Position numbers and translations under genes: made by a program. Below are positions 9,431-18,003 of a stretch of DNA of 64,000 nucleotides, piece by piece. Numbering within the stretch: position 1 is the first letter of the stretch; the number at the start of each line of letters is the position of its first letter. The notes under the pieces are model-generated. The model was not told the origin of the DNA. It made no database searches and saw nothing but the letters and a program-made list of their open reading frames with translations. Source of the DNA: Pseudoalteromonas phenolica. Lineage in GTDB: Bacteria > Pseudomonadota > Gammaproteobacteria > Enterobacterales > Alteromonadaceae. The stretch is from assembly GCF_005876835.1 (NCBI RefSeq), contig NZ_PPSW01000006.1, positions 124,001-188,000 of the forward strand, written 5' to 3'.

Positions 9431-10441
9431 ATGAGTATAAAAGTTGGAATAAATGGCTTTGGCCGTATGGGTCGCCTAACTATGCGTGCCTTATATGATA
9501 CTGCAGGCATTGAGATCATTCAGATCAATGACCCAGCAGGCAATGCAGAAACACTGGCGCACCTGATGAATTTTGACTCGGTACATGGTCGTTGGAACCA
9601 TGAAGTGGATTTCGCAGGCGATACCATGCAAATCAATGGTCATACTATTTCAGTTACTCAGAATAAAACGATTGAAGCGTCTGATTGGTCAAGCTGTGAT
9701 TTAGTGATTGAAGCATCTGGTGTGATGAAAACAAAGGCTAAGCTGCAAGCTTACTTTGAACAAGGTGTGAAACAGGTAGTCGTAACTGCACCTGTTAAAG
9801 AAGAGGGTGTATTGAATGTGGTTTATGGCGTAAACCATGATTTATTTGATGTTGAAAAGCACAATATTGTGACCGCAGCATCGTGTACAACGAATTGTTT
9901 AGCACCACCAATTAAAGTATTACAAGATAAAATTGGTATTGTGCATGGTTCAATGACCACAATTCACGATATCACCAATACTCAAACTATCCTTGATGCA
10001 CCGCACAAAGACCTTCGTCGTGCAAGAGCATGTGGTATGAGTTTGATCCCAACAACGACTGGTTCTGCTAGTGCAATTACACATATATTTCCAGAATTGA
10101 AAGGTAAACTAAACGGCCATGCTGTTCGCGTACCGCTGGCTAATGCGTCAATCACAGATTGTGTATTTGAAGTAAGCCGTGCGACTACTGCTGAAGAAAT
10201 CAATGAATGGATGAGAGTAGCGGCTGAAGGTGAACTAAAAGACATTCTAGGTTTTGAGACTCGTCCACTTGTGTCAATTGACTATAAGACAGATCCAAGA
10301 AGCAGTGTGGTTGATGCGCAATCAACCATGGTCGTAAATGGTACTCAAGTAAAAATGTATCTGTGGTACGACAACGAATGGGGTTATGCAAATCGAACTG
10401 CAGATCTAGTTCGTTATGTTATTGAGCAAAAGTGGGGATAA
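9431..10441 (+). CDS. ArsJ-associated glyceraldehyde-3-phosphate dehydrogenase
   Basis: GAPDH-family enzyme of 336 residues, with the NAD-binding [11 protein letters not shown] and the catalytic ASCTTNC (C152). In the known GAPDH-ArsJ system it uses arsenate in place of phosphate and makes 1-arseno-3-phosphoglycerate, which ArsJ exports. The arsJ gene follows after 5 bases, which makes this role much more likely than housekeeping glycolysis. The ATG at 9431 follows GGGAGTTAAC. Confidence 0.9.
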   Translation: MSIKVGINGFGRMGRLTMRALYDTAGIEIIQINDPAGNAETLAHLMNFDSVHGRWNHEVDFAGDTMQINGHTISVTQNKTIEASDWSSCDLVIEASGVMKTKAKLQAYFEQGVKQVVVTAPVKEEGVLNVVYGVNHDLFDVEKHNIVTAASCTTNCLAPPIKVLQDKIGIVHGSMTTIHDITNTQTILDAPHKDLRRARACGMSLIPTTTGSASAITHIFPELKGKLNGHAVRVPLANASITDCVFEVSRATTAEEINEWMRVAAEGELKDILGFETRPLVSIDYKTDPRSSVVDAQSTMVVNGTQVKMYLWYDNEWGYANRTADLVRYVIEQKWG

Positions 10442-10446
10442 TCTAG

Positions 10447-11640
10447 ATGTTGTCCAAACTTTCGGATGACATAAAACAATACTTACTCATCACCAGTAAT
10501 TATTGGGCGTTCACATTAACAGATGGGGCGCTCAGAATGCTGGTGGTGTTGTATTTCCATCAGCTTGGTTACAGTGCACTTGAAGTCGCCATGTTGTTTT
10601 TGTTTTATGAATTCTTTGGTGTTGTGACTAACTTAGTGGGTGGGTGGCTTGGTGCGCGCCTTGGTTTGAATAAAACCATGAATCTGGGCTTGTCCATTCA
10701 AATCTTTGCATTGGTCATGCTTGCTATTAACCCCCAGTGGTTGAGTGTTACTTATGTTATGTGTGCTCAGGCATTATCTGGCATAGCAAAAGATCTCAAT
10801 AAAATGAGTGCCAAAAGTGCCATAAAAAAATTGGTTCCTGAAGACGCTGATGGTGTTTTATATAAATGGGTAGCAATCTTAACGGGTTCAAAAAATGCGC
10901 TAAAAGGTGTCGGTTTCTTTCTAGGTGGCTTGCTTCTGACCTTGTTTGGGTTTCAAGACGCATTATGGTTAATGGCAGGTATGCTGACACTTGTTTGGTT
11001 ATTAAGTATATGGCGATTAAAAGCAGACTTAGGTAAAAAGAAAGCAAAACCTAAATTCACTGAGATGTTTTCAAAAAGCCCACAAATAAACCGTCTTTCA
11101 GCCGCGAGACTATTCTTGTTCGCAGCTAGAGATGTGTGGTTTGTAGTTGCATTGCCGGTTTATTTTGTCAGTGAATTGAGTTGGCAAAGTAGCACTGTAG
11201 GTACTTTTATGGCTGTGTGGGTCATTTTATATGGCTTAGTACAGGCAAACGCCCCCAAAGTCACTGGCAGAAATATGGCGTTAACCCAAAGTAAGCAGTC
11301 AGCGCTGTCATGGGTAACAACCCTTGCAGTTATTCCTGCAATGATAGTATTGGGTTTAGATTCAAGTTTCTCACCAGAGCTTATCCTTGTTGGTGGTTTG
11401 CTAATTTTTGGTGCTGTATTTGCCATCAACTCATCGTTACACAGCTATCTTATTGTGAGGTGTGCAGACAGTGACGGCGTATCAATGGATGTGGGCTTTT
11501 ATTATATGGCCAACGCCACAGGGCGCTTAACTGGTACCGTATTGTCTGGGGTCATGTATCAATATTATGGCTTAAGCGCCTGCTTATTGGTTTCGTCAGT
11601 TATGTTAGGCATTGCCATAGTACTAACTAAGCGACTTTAA
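10447..11640 (+). CDS. arsJ: ArsJ, organoarsenical efflux MFS transporter
   Basis: Major facilitator protein of 397 residues with about 12 hydrophobic segments. The N-terminal NYWAFTLTDGALRMLVV and LFYEFFGVVTNLVGGWLGAR are strongly characteristic of ArsJ. It exports 1-arseno-3-phosphoglycerate made by the GAPDH encoded just upstream; the anhydride then breaks down outside, so arsenate leaves the cell. Neither arsR nor arsC is next to the pair. Confidence 0.92.
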   Translation: MLSKLSDDIKQYLLITSNYWAFTLTDGALRMLVVLYFHQLGYSALEVAMLFLFYEFFGVVTNLVGGWLGARLGLNKTMNLGLSIQIFALVMLAINPQWLSVTYVMCAQALSGIAKDLNKMSAKSAIKKLVPEDADGVLYKWVAILTGSKNALKGVGFFLGGLLLTLFGFQDALWLMAGMLTLVWLLSIWRLKADLGKKKAKPKFTEMFSKSPQINRLSAARLFLFAARDVWFVVALPVYFVSELSWQSSTVGTFMAVWVILYGLVQANAPKVTGRNMALTQSKQSALSWVTTLAVIPAMIVLGLDSSFSPELILVGGLLIFGAVFAINSSLHSYLIVRCADSDGVSMDVGFYYMANATGRLTGTVLSGVMYQYYGLSACLLVSSVMLGIAIVLTKRL

Positions 11641-11650
11641 TCTCTTTTAT

Positions 11651-11680
11651 AAAACCCAGAAACTTAGACTCTGGGTTTTA
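11651..11680 (+). terminator. Terminator of the gapdh-arsJ operon
   Basis: AAAACCCAGA (11651-11660) pairs with TCTGGGTTTT (11670-11679) around a 9-base loop. It begins 11 bases after the arsJ stop. Confidence 0.82.
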
Positions 11681-11730
11681 CTTCCACTTTTTATCCATAA
11701 TTATCAACTACAGTTAATTTAGGTTTGATA

Positions 11731-12501
11731 ATGATTGGTGCCACATTGAAAAAGTTAATATATGTCTGTGTACTTTCCTTAGTATTTATATTTTCAAGTT
11801 TTCCCGTTTCAGCGAAACAAATCACTTTATCTGTTGGAGAGTGGCCGCCTTATATGGGTAGTGATTTACCTAATAACGGTGCCATTGCTGAGATAATTAC
11901 CGAGGCATTTTCTGATATCGGCTATCAAGTTGCTTTTGAATTTTACCCGTGGGCGAGAGCGATGGAGCAAGCGCAATTAGGGAGAGTTGATGGTACTGGC
12001 TTATGGCTTAAAACTGAGTCTAGAGAAAGTGAGTTCTATTTCTCTGAGCCAGTATTAGAAGAAAAGCATGTATTTTTCTACAACAGAACAAATAAACCGA
12101 AACTTGATAGCTTTGAAGCATTAAAGTCCTATAGCTATGTTGGCCTTGAAGATTTCAGTTATGGCATCGACCTAGATAACATTATTCGAGCGAAACAAAT
12201 CAACATGCACAGAGTGTCTAATGATGAGCAAGCATTTGGCATGTTGTTAAAAAACAGAGTATCGATTTACCCACAAGAAATGGCTGTAGGTTACTATCTG
12301 TTACGTCAACATTTTTCAGAGCAAGACATGAAAAAAATAGGTCATATTGAACAGCCGTTTATGCGGAAAAATAGCCACATCATTTTATCGAAAGCAGATA
12401 AAGATAATGCCGATATTCTGAGGATGTTTGATGAAGCTTTACTTAGAATGAAACAATCAGGTCGTTATGATCAACTTTTAGCAAAAGTGATTAAATTTTA
12501 A
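11731..12501 (+). CDS. Periplasmic solute-binding protein, family 3
   Basis: Family-3 extracellular solute-binding fold of 256 residues. It begins with a signal peptide (LIYVCVLSLVFIFSSFPVSA, cleavage likely after VSA). The mature start, ITLSVGEWPPY, and the later YPWARAMEQAQLGRVDG are typical of the orphan PBPb proteins common in marine gammaproteobacteria. No ABC permease or ATPase genes are adjacent, so the ligand and partner are unknown. I chose the ATG at 11731; an in-frame TTG at 11725 is also possible. Confidence 0.82.
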   Translation: MIGATLKKLIYVCVLSLVFIFSSFPVSAKQITLSVGEWPPYMGSDLPNNGAIAEIITEAFSDIGYQVAFEFYPWARAMEQAQLGRVDGTGLWLKTESRESEFYFSEPVLEEKHVFFYNRTNKPKLDSFEALKSYSYVGLEDFSYGIDLDNIIRAKQINMHRVSNDEQAFGMLLKNRVSIYPQEMAVGYYLLRQHFSEQDMKKIGHIEQPFMRKNSHIILSKADKDNADILRMFDEALLRMKQSGRYDQLLAKVIKF

Positions 12502-12502
12502 A

Positions 12503-12531
12503 TATGAGCTGTGTGTAATACACAGCTCATA
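12503..12531. terminator. Hairpin between convergent genes
   Basis: TATGAGCTGTGT (12503-12514) pairs with its complement at 12520-12531 around GTAAT. It lies between the convergent solute-binding protein and flavin reductase genes. T/A-rich stretches on both sides allow termination in either direction, but the T-runs are weak. Confidence 0.6.
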
Positions 12532-12538
12532 GAAGGTT

Positions 12539-13060
12539 TTAAAGTGACGCAGTAATCGTCTTGACTTGATCTATTAGCTCTTGGTTTGTTAACTGACCGG
12601 TTTCTAAGTCGAAATTATCATAGAAACTCGGTACAGAAAGAGAACCTTTTACATCCATGGCAAAAAACTGAGATGAACCAACTGCAGAAGCGAGTACGCT
12701 TTGCGCACCACCGGGACCCGGTGAAGTCGCTAACAAAATAACTGGCTTACCTTGATACACTTTCATATCAATTCTCGATGTCCAATCAAAAATGTTTTTG
12801 TAAGCAGCCGTATAAGAACCATTGTGTTCAGCAAAAGAAATAACAATTGCATCTGCTTCACCAATTTTTTTGAAAAAAATTTGTGCTTGTTCTGGAATAC
12901 CTGATTCATTTTCACGATCTGAGCTGAAGATTGGCATTTCAAAATCGTTTAAATCTAATAATTCAACCTCTGCATTTTCAATTTGATTTGCCGTATACTG
13001 AGCCAACTGTTTGTTAATTGATTGACGGCTGCTACTTGCTGCAAATGCTAATACTTTCAT
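12539..13060 (-). CDS. NADPH-dependent FMN reductase family protein
   Basis: Flavodoxin-fold oxidoreductase of 173 residues. The start at 13060 follows GAGGAAGAAATC on the minus strand. FAASSSRQSINKQLA is the FMN-phosphate-binding loop, followed by the flavin-contacting AEHNGSYTAAYKNIFDW and the central LLATSPGPGGAQSVL. The substrate (quinone, azo compound or other) cannot be read from sequence. It is divergent from a LysR gene that probably regulates it. Confidence 0.85.
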   Translation of the reverse strand: MKVLAFAASSSRQSINKQLAQYTANQIENAEVELLDLNDFEMPIFSSDRENESGIPEQAQIFFKKIGEADAIVISFAEHNGSYTAAYKNIFDWTSRIDMKVYQGKPVILLATSPGPGGAQSVLASAVGSSQFFAMDVKGSLSVPSFYDNFDLETGQLTNQELIDQVKTITASL

Positions 13061-13179
13061 GATTTCTTCCTCATTAATTAAGTGATGAGTCTTCAATTCA
13101 TTGCTCGACTCGATGAAACTTAGTCTATATTATCTTTATCTAGTTATTAATCCCTCTATTGGGTTTTCACTATTTCCAT

Positions 13180-14076
13180 ATGACTATGAATAAGCTGTTT
13201 GAAGGTATAGAAGTTTTTGTTGAAGTGGTTAAGCGAGGCAGCTTTGCAAGTGCAGCGCAACAACTAGGCCATTCTAACTCTCATATTTCTAAAGAAATGA
13301 ATAAGCTTGAAGCAAGACTAGGTGTGAGATTGTTAAATAGAACAACACGCTCTTTAGCGCTCACACCAGAAGGTGAGGCTTATTATCAGCAATGCATACA
13401 ACTAATAAGTGATGCACAAGATGCCTTTAACCTTGTCACACAAGGAGACGATACGCCAAAAGGTAACTTAAAGTTAAGTTGCCCAATTGGGTTATATCGA
13501 TCCCATATTCAGTCTATATTGGTCAAGTTTTTAAAGCTTTATCCAAATGTGACGCTTGACTTAGATTTAAGTGATAAACGGGTCGATTTGGTTGCAGATG
13601 GTTATGATCTTGTGATCCGTGCAACGCCGGCATTAAATGAGTCTAGCCTCATATGTAAAAAGATTTATGCTTGTCCAACCTATGTTGTTGCATCAAAATC
13701 TTATCTTGCACAATATGGTCGCCCTCACCATCCCAGAGAGTTAAATAATCACCACTGTATAGGCTACAGTAACCATAAGAACCCAGGTAAATGGACATTT
13801 ACGCCAGCTGATGGCGAGCAATTTACCGTTGATGTGAGACTCAAAGCACTTTGTAATAATGGAGAAGCTGAAACCGCGCTGGTCGAGGCGGGTATAGGGA
13901 TCACGCGTTTACCTGAGTTTTATCTATCGAGAGGTATTGCATCAGGTAACTTACAGATCCTTTTCGAAGAATATCAACAACCAACAGTGAATGTTTTCGC
14001 GGTTTACCCAAGTAGAAAGCACCTGTCTTCTAAAGTCAGGCGCTTTATTGATATGTTAAGCAATGAGCTTAAGTAA
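13180..14076 (+). CDS. LysR-family transcriptional regulator
   Basis: The N-terminal winged helix-turn-helix (VEVVKRGSFASAAQQLGHSNSHISKEM as positions 13-40 in outline) is followed by a substrate-binding domain, about 298 residues in total. The form GRPHHPRELNNHHCIGYS is typical of the CrgA/DsdC-like LysR group. I placed the start at the ATG at 13180; the ATG at 13186 is equally possible. It is divergent from the flavin reductase gene with a 119-base shared promoter region, so control of that gene is likely. Confidence 0.85.
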   Translation: MTMNKLFEGIEVFVEVVKRGSFASAAQQLGHSNSHISKEMNKLEARLGVRLLNRTTRSLALTPEGEAYYQQCIQLISDAQDAFNLVTQGDDTPKGNLKLSCPIGLYRSHIQSILVKFLKLYPNVTLDLDLSDKRVDLVADGYDLVIRATPALNESSLICKKIYACPTYVVASKSYLAQYGRPHHPRELNNHHCIGYSNHKNPGKWTFTPADGEQFTVDVRLKALCNNGEAETALVEAGIGITRLPEFYLSRGIASGNLQILFEEYQQPTVNVFAVYPSRKHLSSKVRRFIDMLSNELK

Positions 14077-14104
14077 TGTTTTAGACCTTTGCTTAAGACT
14101 GAGG

Positions 14105-14755
14105 TTAGAAATTAACGCCAACAAAAATTGCAAAGTTGCTTACATCATAGTCTAAGTTTACTTTTTCTGTAAATTGACCGTCTTTTTCTGTTTTGTCCGA
14201 TGCCATATTAGTAATAGAGTATTCTAAACCAAGATAGATGTTTTCAGACGCTAAGTATTTAAGCCCGAAACCATAGTAAAGGTCATTGCCATCTTCGCTA
14301 TCTTCTTCAACAACACCAGGAAAATAACTATCTGTACTTTTTGCTTTTAAATCCCATGCAGCAATACCTACTCGGCCATTGATAAAAAATTTATCGTTGA
14401 TTGGCCATTGAGCATTAACACCCAGTGTGGTTGACGAACTTTTGATTTTATCGTTAATGGTGTCATTAAATTCGTCAACATAGGTATGATCAGTTTCGCC
14501 GAATTGATTGTGACCAATTTCAACACTAAAGTTGTTAGTAAATTGATAGCCTAGTCTTACGCCAAAAGAAGTTGTATTTTGACTCGGTTGCTTATAATAC
14601 TCTTTACCAGAATCATAAGGGCTTGAATATTCAAAACTTGATTCGAATTCTTGTTTTGCTTTACCAAGAAGAATGTCTGTGTAAATGTTATTATTTGCAA
14701 AAATTGATGGTGATAAAAAAAGAGCAGAAGTAAGAGCTATAACTGTTTTACGCAT
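14105..14755 (-). CDS. Outer-membrane beta-barrel protein (OmpA-membrane/OmpW-like fold)
   Basis: Small 8-stranded barrel of 216 residues. A signal peptide (KTVIALTSALFLSPSIFA) is followed by alternating amphipathic strands (SFGVRLGYQFTNNFSVEIGHNQFG, positions about 62-85) and a C-terminal strand ending in Phe (VGVNF), as required for outer-membrane assembly. Function is unknown; such proteins are often adhesins, small porins or structural barrels. It is convergent with the LysR gene. Confidence 0.78.
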   Translation of the reverse strand: MRKTVIALTSALFLSPSIFANNNIYTDILLGKAKQEFESSFEYSSPYDSGKEYYKQPSQNTTSFGVRLGYQFTNNFSVEIGHNQFGETDHTYVDEFNDTINDKIKSSSTTLGVNAQWPINDKFFINGRVGIAAWDLKAKSTDSYFPGVVEEDSEDGNDLYYGFGLKYLASENIYLGLEYSITNMASDKTEKDGQFTEKVNLDYDVSNFAIFVGVNF

Positions 14756-14857
14756 TATTGTCCTTTTTACGTTTAATTCTTATGTTAAAAGTTGGCCCTA
14801 ATAAGGGTGCGGGGATTATAGTTAAAATTAATAAAATGTACACCGAAAATAATGAGA

Positions 14858-16192
14858 CTAAAGCGAGCTTACCCTTTTTAATGCGTGCTTAGCACGAGTT
14901 GATTCTGGGTTGAGTTCAGCATTTAGCTTTAAAAATGCTAGAGCAGCTTGTTGTTCGTTAGCATCAACCAGCTCATATGCAAATCTGATTAATTGACGCT
15001 CACTAAACCCTTCGTGTTGCGCTACCAATGTCTTATACCAAGCGATTGATGTAGAGTTTCCTTGCTCTATGATCATTCTATAGAGTTTTTGTGAAAGCCT
15101 TAATTCAGGCTCTTCATAGTCTTTGTCATAGATAATACTCAGCACCTTTTCGGTGATTGGTGTCATTGGCGCACCGCCCGTATTATCGAGCAATACAACT
15201 AAAATGTCGTCTTCTAACACACGACTGATATTGGCATTAAAGCCAGGGATCATACCGCCATGGTGTACTCGAGTGAGTGCTTTACCAAATCGCTCTTCTG
15301 GGTAGTTATCAACCAACCAGCCCGCTGCATAGTTCCTATGCTCAGAGACTTGATACAAAACTGTGGTTAACGGTTTTGATAATATTTTGTTTTCGGCTAA
15401 GCCTCGGTCCCAAAGGTACAAATCCATGGCCGTTGAATACATACTGCCAGCAGAAAAGGGCACTGACATATCTATAAAGCTGGGATGTTCTAAACGATTT
15501 AATAGTCGTTCATAACCAGTCACTCGATTGTTTAGGATAGAATGTTGTTGGTTAAATCCAGAATTATTCATATTAAGCGGTTTTAAAATCTGTTGTGTTA
15601 AAACTTCGCTATAAGATTTACCTGTTACTTGTTCGATGACTTTACCTAAAATGGTATAACCCGCATTGCTATACCTGAATTGGGTGCCAGGCTCGAAGTT
15701 TAAATCCTCGCTACAAAACTTTGAGATAAACTCGTCAAGTGTGTAAGGGTTTCTAGCTTCAACGACTTTGTAGCCATCAAGGTGAAAGAAGTTGGCAAGG
15801 CCCGATGTGTGATTTAGTAACTGTCTAATTGTAATTTTAGAGGCAGTATCTGCTCTGTAGCCTGGATAGTATTCGATTAACTTTTCATCCAGCTTTAGCT
15901 TTTTTTGCTCAACAAGTTGAAGTATCAACATGGCTGTAAATTGTTTAGTGATCGAGGCAATTTTGAACTTACCTTCGACAGTATGATTAATGTCCCATTC
16001 AAAGTTGGCTTTGCCATAACCTTTCTTAAAGAGCACTTTCCCTTTATGACTGATTAACGCGACACCATTAAATTGTTCTAATTGGTGATATCGAGTCAGT
16101 AGCTTGTCAATTTCTTTGCTCTTTATTTGATTAGCAACGCTAAAAAATGAAGTAAAAAAAATAAGTAAAAAAAGTATCTTAGTACGCATCAT
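14858..16192 (-). CDS. Serine hydrolase, beta-lactamase/AmpC-like family
   Basis: Secreted penicillin-binding-protein-like hydrolase of 444 residues. A signal peptide (ILFLLIFFTSFFSVA) precedes the domain. The three active-site motifs are present: SITK (S80, K83), YSN (Y174) and HGG (311-313) in the KTG position. This is the class C beta-lactamase/esterase/D-aminopeptidase fold; sequence alone does not give the substrate. The C-terminal 90 residues are an additional helical segment. The gene is divergent from the CadC-like regulator, with four GTGA boxes between them. Confidence 0.87.
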   Translation of the reverse strand: MMRTKILFLLIFFTSFFSVANQIKSKEIDKLLTRYHQLEQFNGVALISHKGKVLFKKGYGKANFEWDINHTVEGKFKIASITKQFTAMLILQLVEQKKLKLDEKLIEYYPGYRADTASKITIRQLLNHTSGLANFFHLDGYKVVEARNPYTLDEFISKFCSEDLNFEPGTQFRYSNAGYTILGKVIEQVTGKSYSEVLTQQILKPLNMNNSGFNQQHSILNNRVTGYERLLNRLEHPSFIDMSVPFSAGSMYSTAMDLYLWDRGLAENKILSKPLTTVLYQVSEHRNYAAGWLVDNYPEERFGKALTRVHHGGMIPGFNANISRVLEDDILVVLLDNTGGAPMTPITEKVLSIIYDKDYEEPELRLSQKLYRMIIEQGNSTSIAWYKTLVAQHEGFSERQLIRFAYELVDANEQQAALAFLKLNAELNPESTRAKHALKRVSSL

Positions 16193-16245
16193 GCTTTTCC
16201 CAAATTAAACATGCATTTAATTTAACGACATTCAAACTAATTGAA

Positions 16246-16285
16246 GAGTGAATTAAAGTGAGTTAGGGTGACGCATAGTGACAAG
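16246..16285. promoter_or_regulatory. Four GTGA boxes at exact 10-bp spacing
   Basis: GTGA occurs at 16248, 16258, 16268 and 16278, with loosely similar flanks (A/G-A/G-GTGA). The 10-bp period puts all four on one face of the helix. The array lies between the divergent serine hydrolase gene and the winged-helix regulator gene at 16334. OmpR/CadC-type winged helices bind tandem direct repeats at this spacing, so an operator for the adjacent regulator is plausible. Confidence 0.5.
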
Positions 16286-16333
16286 ACAACTTATTTAATA
16301 ATAAGAATAAGTTAAGTATATTTAAGGAATGAG

Positions 16334-17920
16334 ATGTCAGTTTATAAAGTCGGAGAAAACCTAACTTTAAACCTTGATGAACGAAAATTATTTAAAGGTT
16401 CTACAGAGGTTTCTTTGCCTGAGTTATCTTATCGATTATTAGTGTGTTTGGTTGAACGCGCACCGAGTGTCGTTTCACATAACATTATCTTGGATTATGT
16501 ATGGCAGGGGAAAATCGTCTCAGAAGACACCGTTAAAAAACGTGTATCTCGCCTTAGGGAAGTTTTGGCAGTCGAAAAAGAACAAGATCCTATTATTGCA
16601 GAACGAGGGCTAGGATATCGTTTAAATTTATCAGTTAAGCTTGTAGAACATACAGTTAGCCAACTAGAAGAACAACAAAATTCACCAAAACTTGTAAGTC
16701 CACAATTTCATTTTTCTATTAGGCACCGTGTCATGCTTAGTGGATTAGTCATCTTTGGGATGATTGCTTTAGGTGTTTTTAAGCAAACAGAATCAAGTAA
16801 GATACAGCAACCAGTACAAGCAAATATAAGCCTATCACCACCTGATGAATCAAATGAGCTAGATGTGTCTCGATTTATGGGGTTACAAGACAGCTCAAAA
16901 ATAGATAGTGCGATTAGCGAGCTAGAAAACTCAATCAAACACGCCAGCAATAAAGTCGCTATTTTCTCAATATTAAGCGAATTGTATTTAACTAAGCATA
17001 AGTTATATGGTGCCAATCAAGACGATTTAATACAAGCCTATCAATTTGCATTAAAGGCAGTTAACGCTTCGAATAGCCAACCTTGGCCTTATGTTGCGCT
17101 TGGGAATGTGCAAATTGAACAGGGAAAATATAAAAACGCCATTGAAAGCGCCAGTAAAGCCATTTCACTTTCGCCTAAGTGGGTGAACGCTCATGCCGTC
17201 AAATCTAGCGCACTGAATCACTGTGGTGATATTTCAGGGGCGTGGCAAGCGATTAAAATTGCACATAAACTACAACCAGAAAATCCGCTTGTACAAAAGA
17301 TACGGGCTCAGGTTCTGTTAAATAAAAATATGTTTAGCTGGAGTGAACGTCATTTAGCGTCATTGGTAGCGTCTTCTCCGAATAATGCGTTTTATTTACT
17401 GACTCAAGCTGAGTTTTTCTTGGCGACTAAACAATATGAGAAAGCAGAAAAAACCTTAATTGAATTACTGACCTTAAAGCCAAGCTTTATTGAAGCCCAT
17501 CTACTTATGGCGAGTGCTTTAGAGTTACAAGGAAAAATAGATAAGTCACTTGTTCATTTAGACCGGGTTGCTTATAGCCAAAGTAAATATGCACATCTAG
17601 CGTTGCTACTTGCAAATTTAGTTGACGGTAAAGTTAGGAAGACGAAGGGGGAAGCTTCAGAGGAAGTTAAAAGCTCCAATCAATTTATCGCATCACTCAC
17701 CGCGTTAAATAACAAAGATCCTGCTCTCTTTTTACAGCTAGCAGAGAAAGCCGTGCAAAACGGGTTTTCTAAAGAGTATTTATTAGATTCCAATTTTATT
17801 TATACTTCATTAGAGCAACAAGTGCATAATGATAAGCAACTCAAAGACTTCCAAGCCATTAAAACAAACTTGTTTAATATCAAGCAAGCCCGGCAAGTAA
17901 AGCGGGTGCCTATCCTGTAG
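16334..17920 (+). CDS. CadC-like membrane transcriptional regulator with TPR domain
   Basis: Protein of 528 residues. The N-terminal OmpR-type winged helix (about residues 5-98, ending ERGLGYRLNL) is followed by a linker and one membrane segment (133-149, LSGLVIFGMIALGVF). The remainder is a helical, TPR-rich region (NSQPWPYVALGNVQIEQGKY and following). This is the ToxR/CadC one-component layout: DNA binding in the cytoplasm and a periplasmic sensor. Targets are unknown; the divergent serine hydrolase and the S41 operon downstream are the nearest candidates. The ATG follows AAGGAATGAG. Confidence 0.86.
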   Translation: MSVYKVGENLTLNLDERKLFKGSTEVSLPELSYRLLVCLVERAPSVVSHNIILDYVWQGKIVSEDTVKKRVSRLREVLAVEKEQDPIIAERGLGYRLNLSVKLVEHTVSQLEEQQNSPKLVSPQFHFSIRHRVMLSGLVIFGMIALGVFKQTESSKIQQPVQANISLSPPDESNELDVSRFMGLQDSSKIDSAISELENSIKHASNKVAIFSILSELYLTKHKLYGANQDDLIQAYQFALKAVNASNSQPWPYVALGNVQIEQGKYKNAIESASKAISLSPKWVNAHAVKSSALNHCGDISGAWQAIKIAHKLQPENPLVQKIRAQVLLNKNMFSWSERHLASLVASSPNNAFYLLTQAEFFLATKQYEKAEKTLIELLTLKPSFIEAHLLMASALELQGKIDKSLVHLDRVAYSQSKYAHLALLLANLVDGKVRKTKGEASEEVKSSNQFIASLTALNNKDPALFLQLAEKAVQNGFSKEYLLDSNFIYTSLEQQVHNDKQLKDFQAIKTNLFNIKQARQVKRVPIL

Positions 17921-18003
17921 CTGAAATTAACCATTCGCATTTCACAACAAAACCTTCACAAACGCTTTGCTAACTTTGCCCAGTACCACATAGGAGCAAA
18001 GCG

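Noticed and set aside
9431-10441. Housekeeping glycolytic GAPDH
   Set aside because: Direct linkage to arsJ and the cluster type point to the arsenate-related enzyme.
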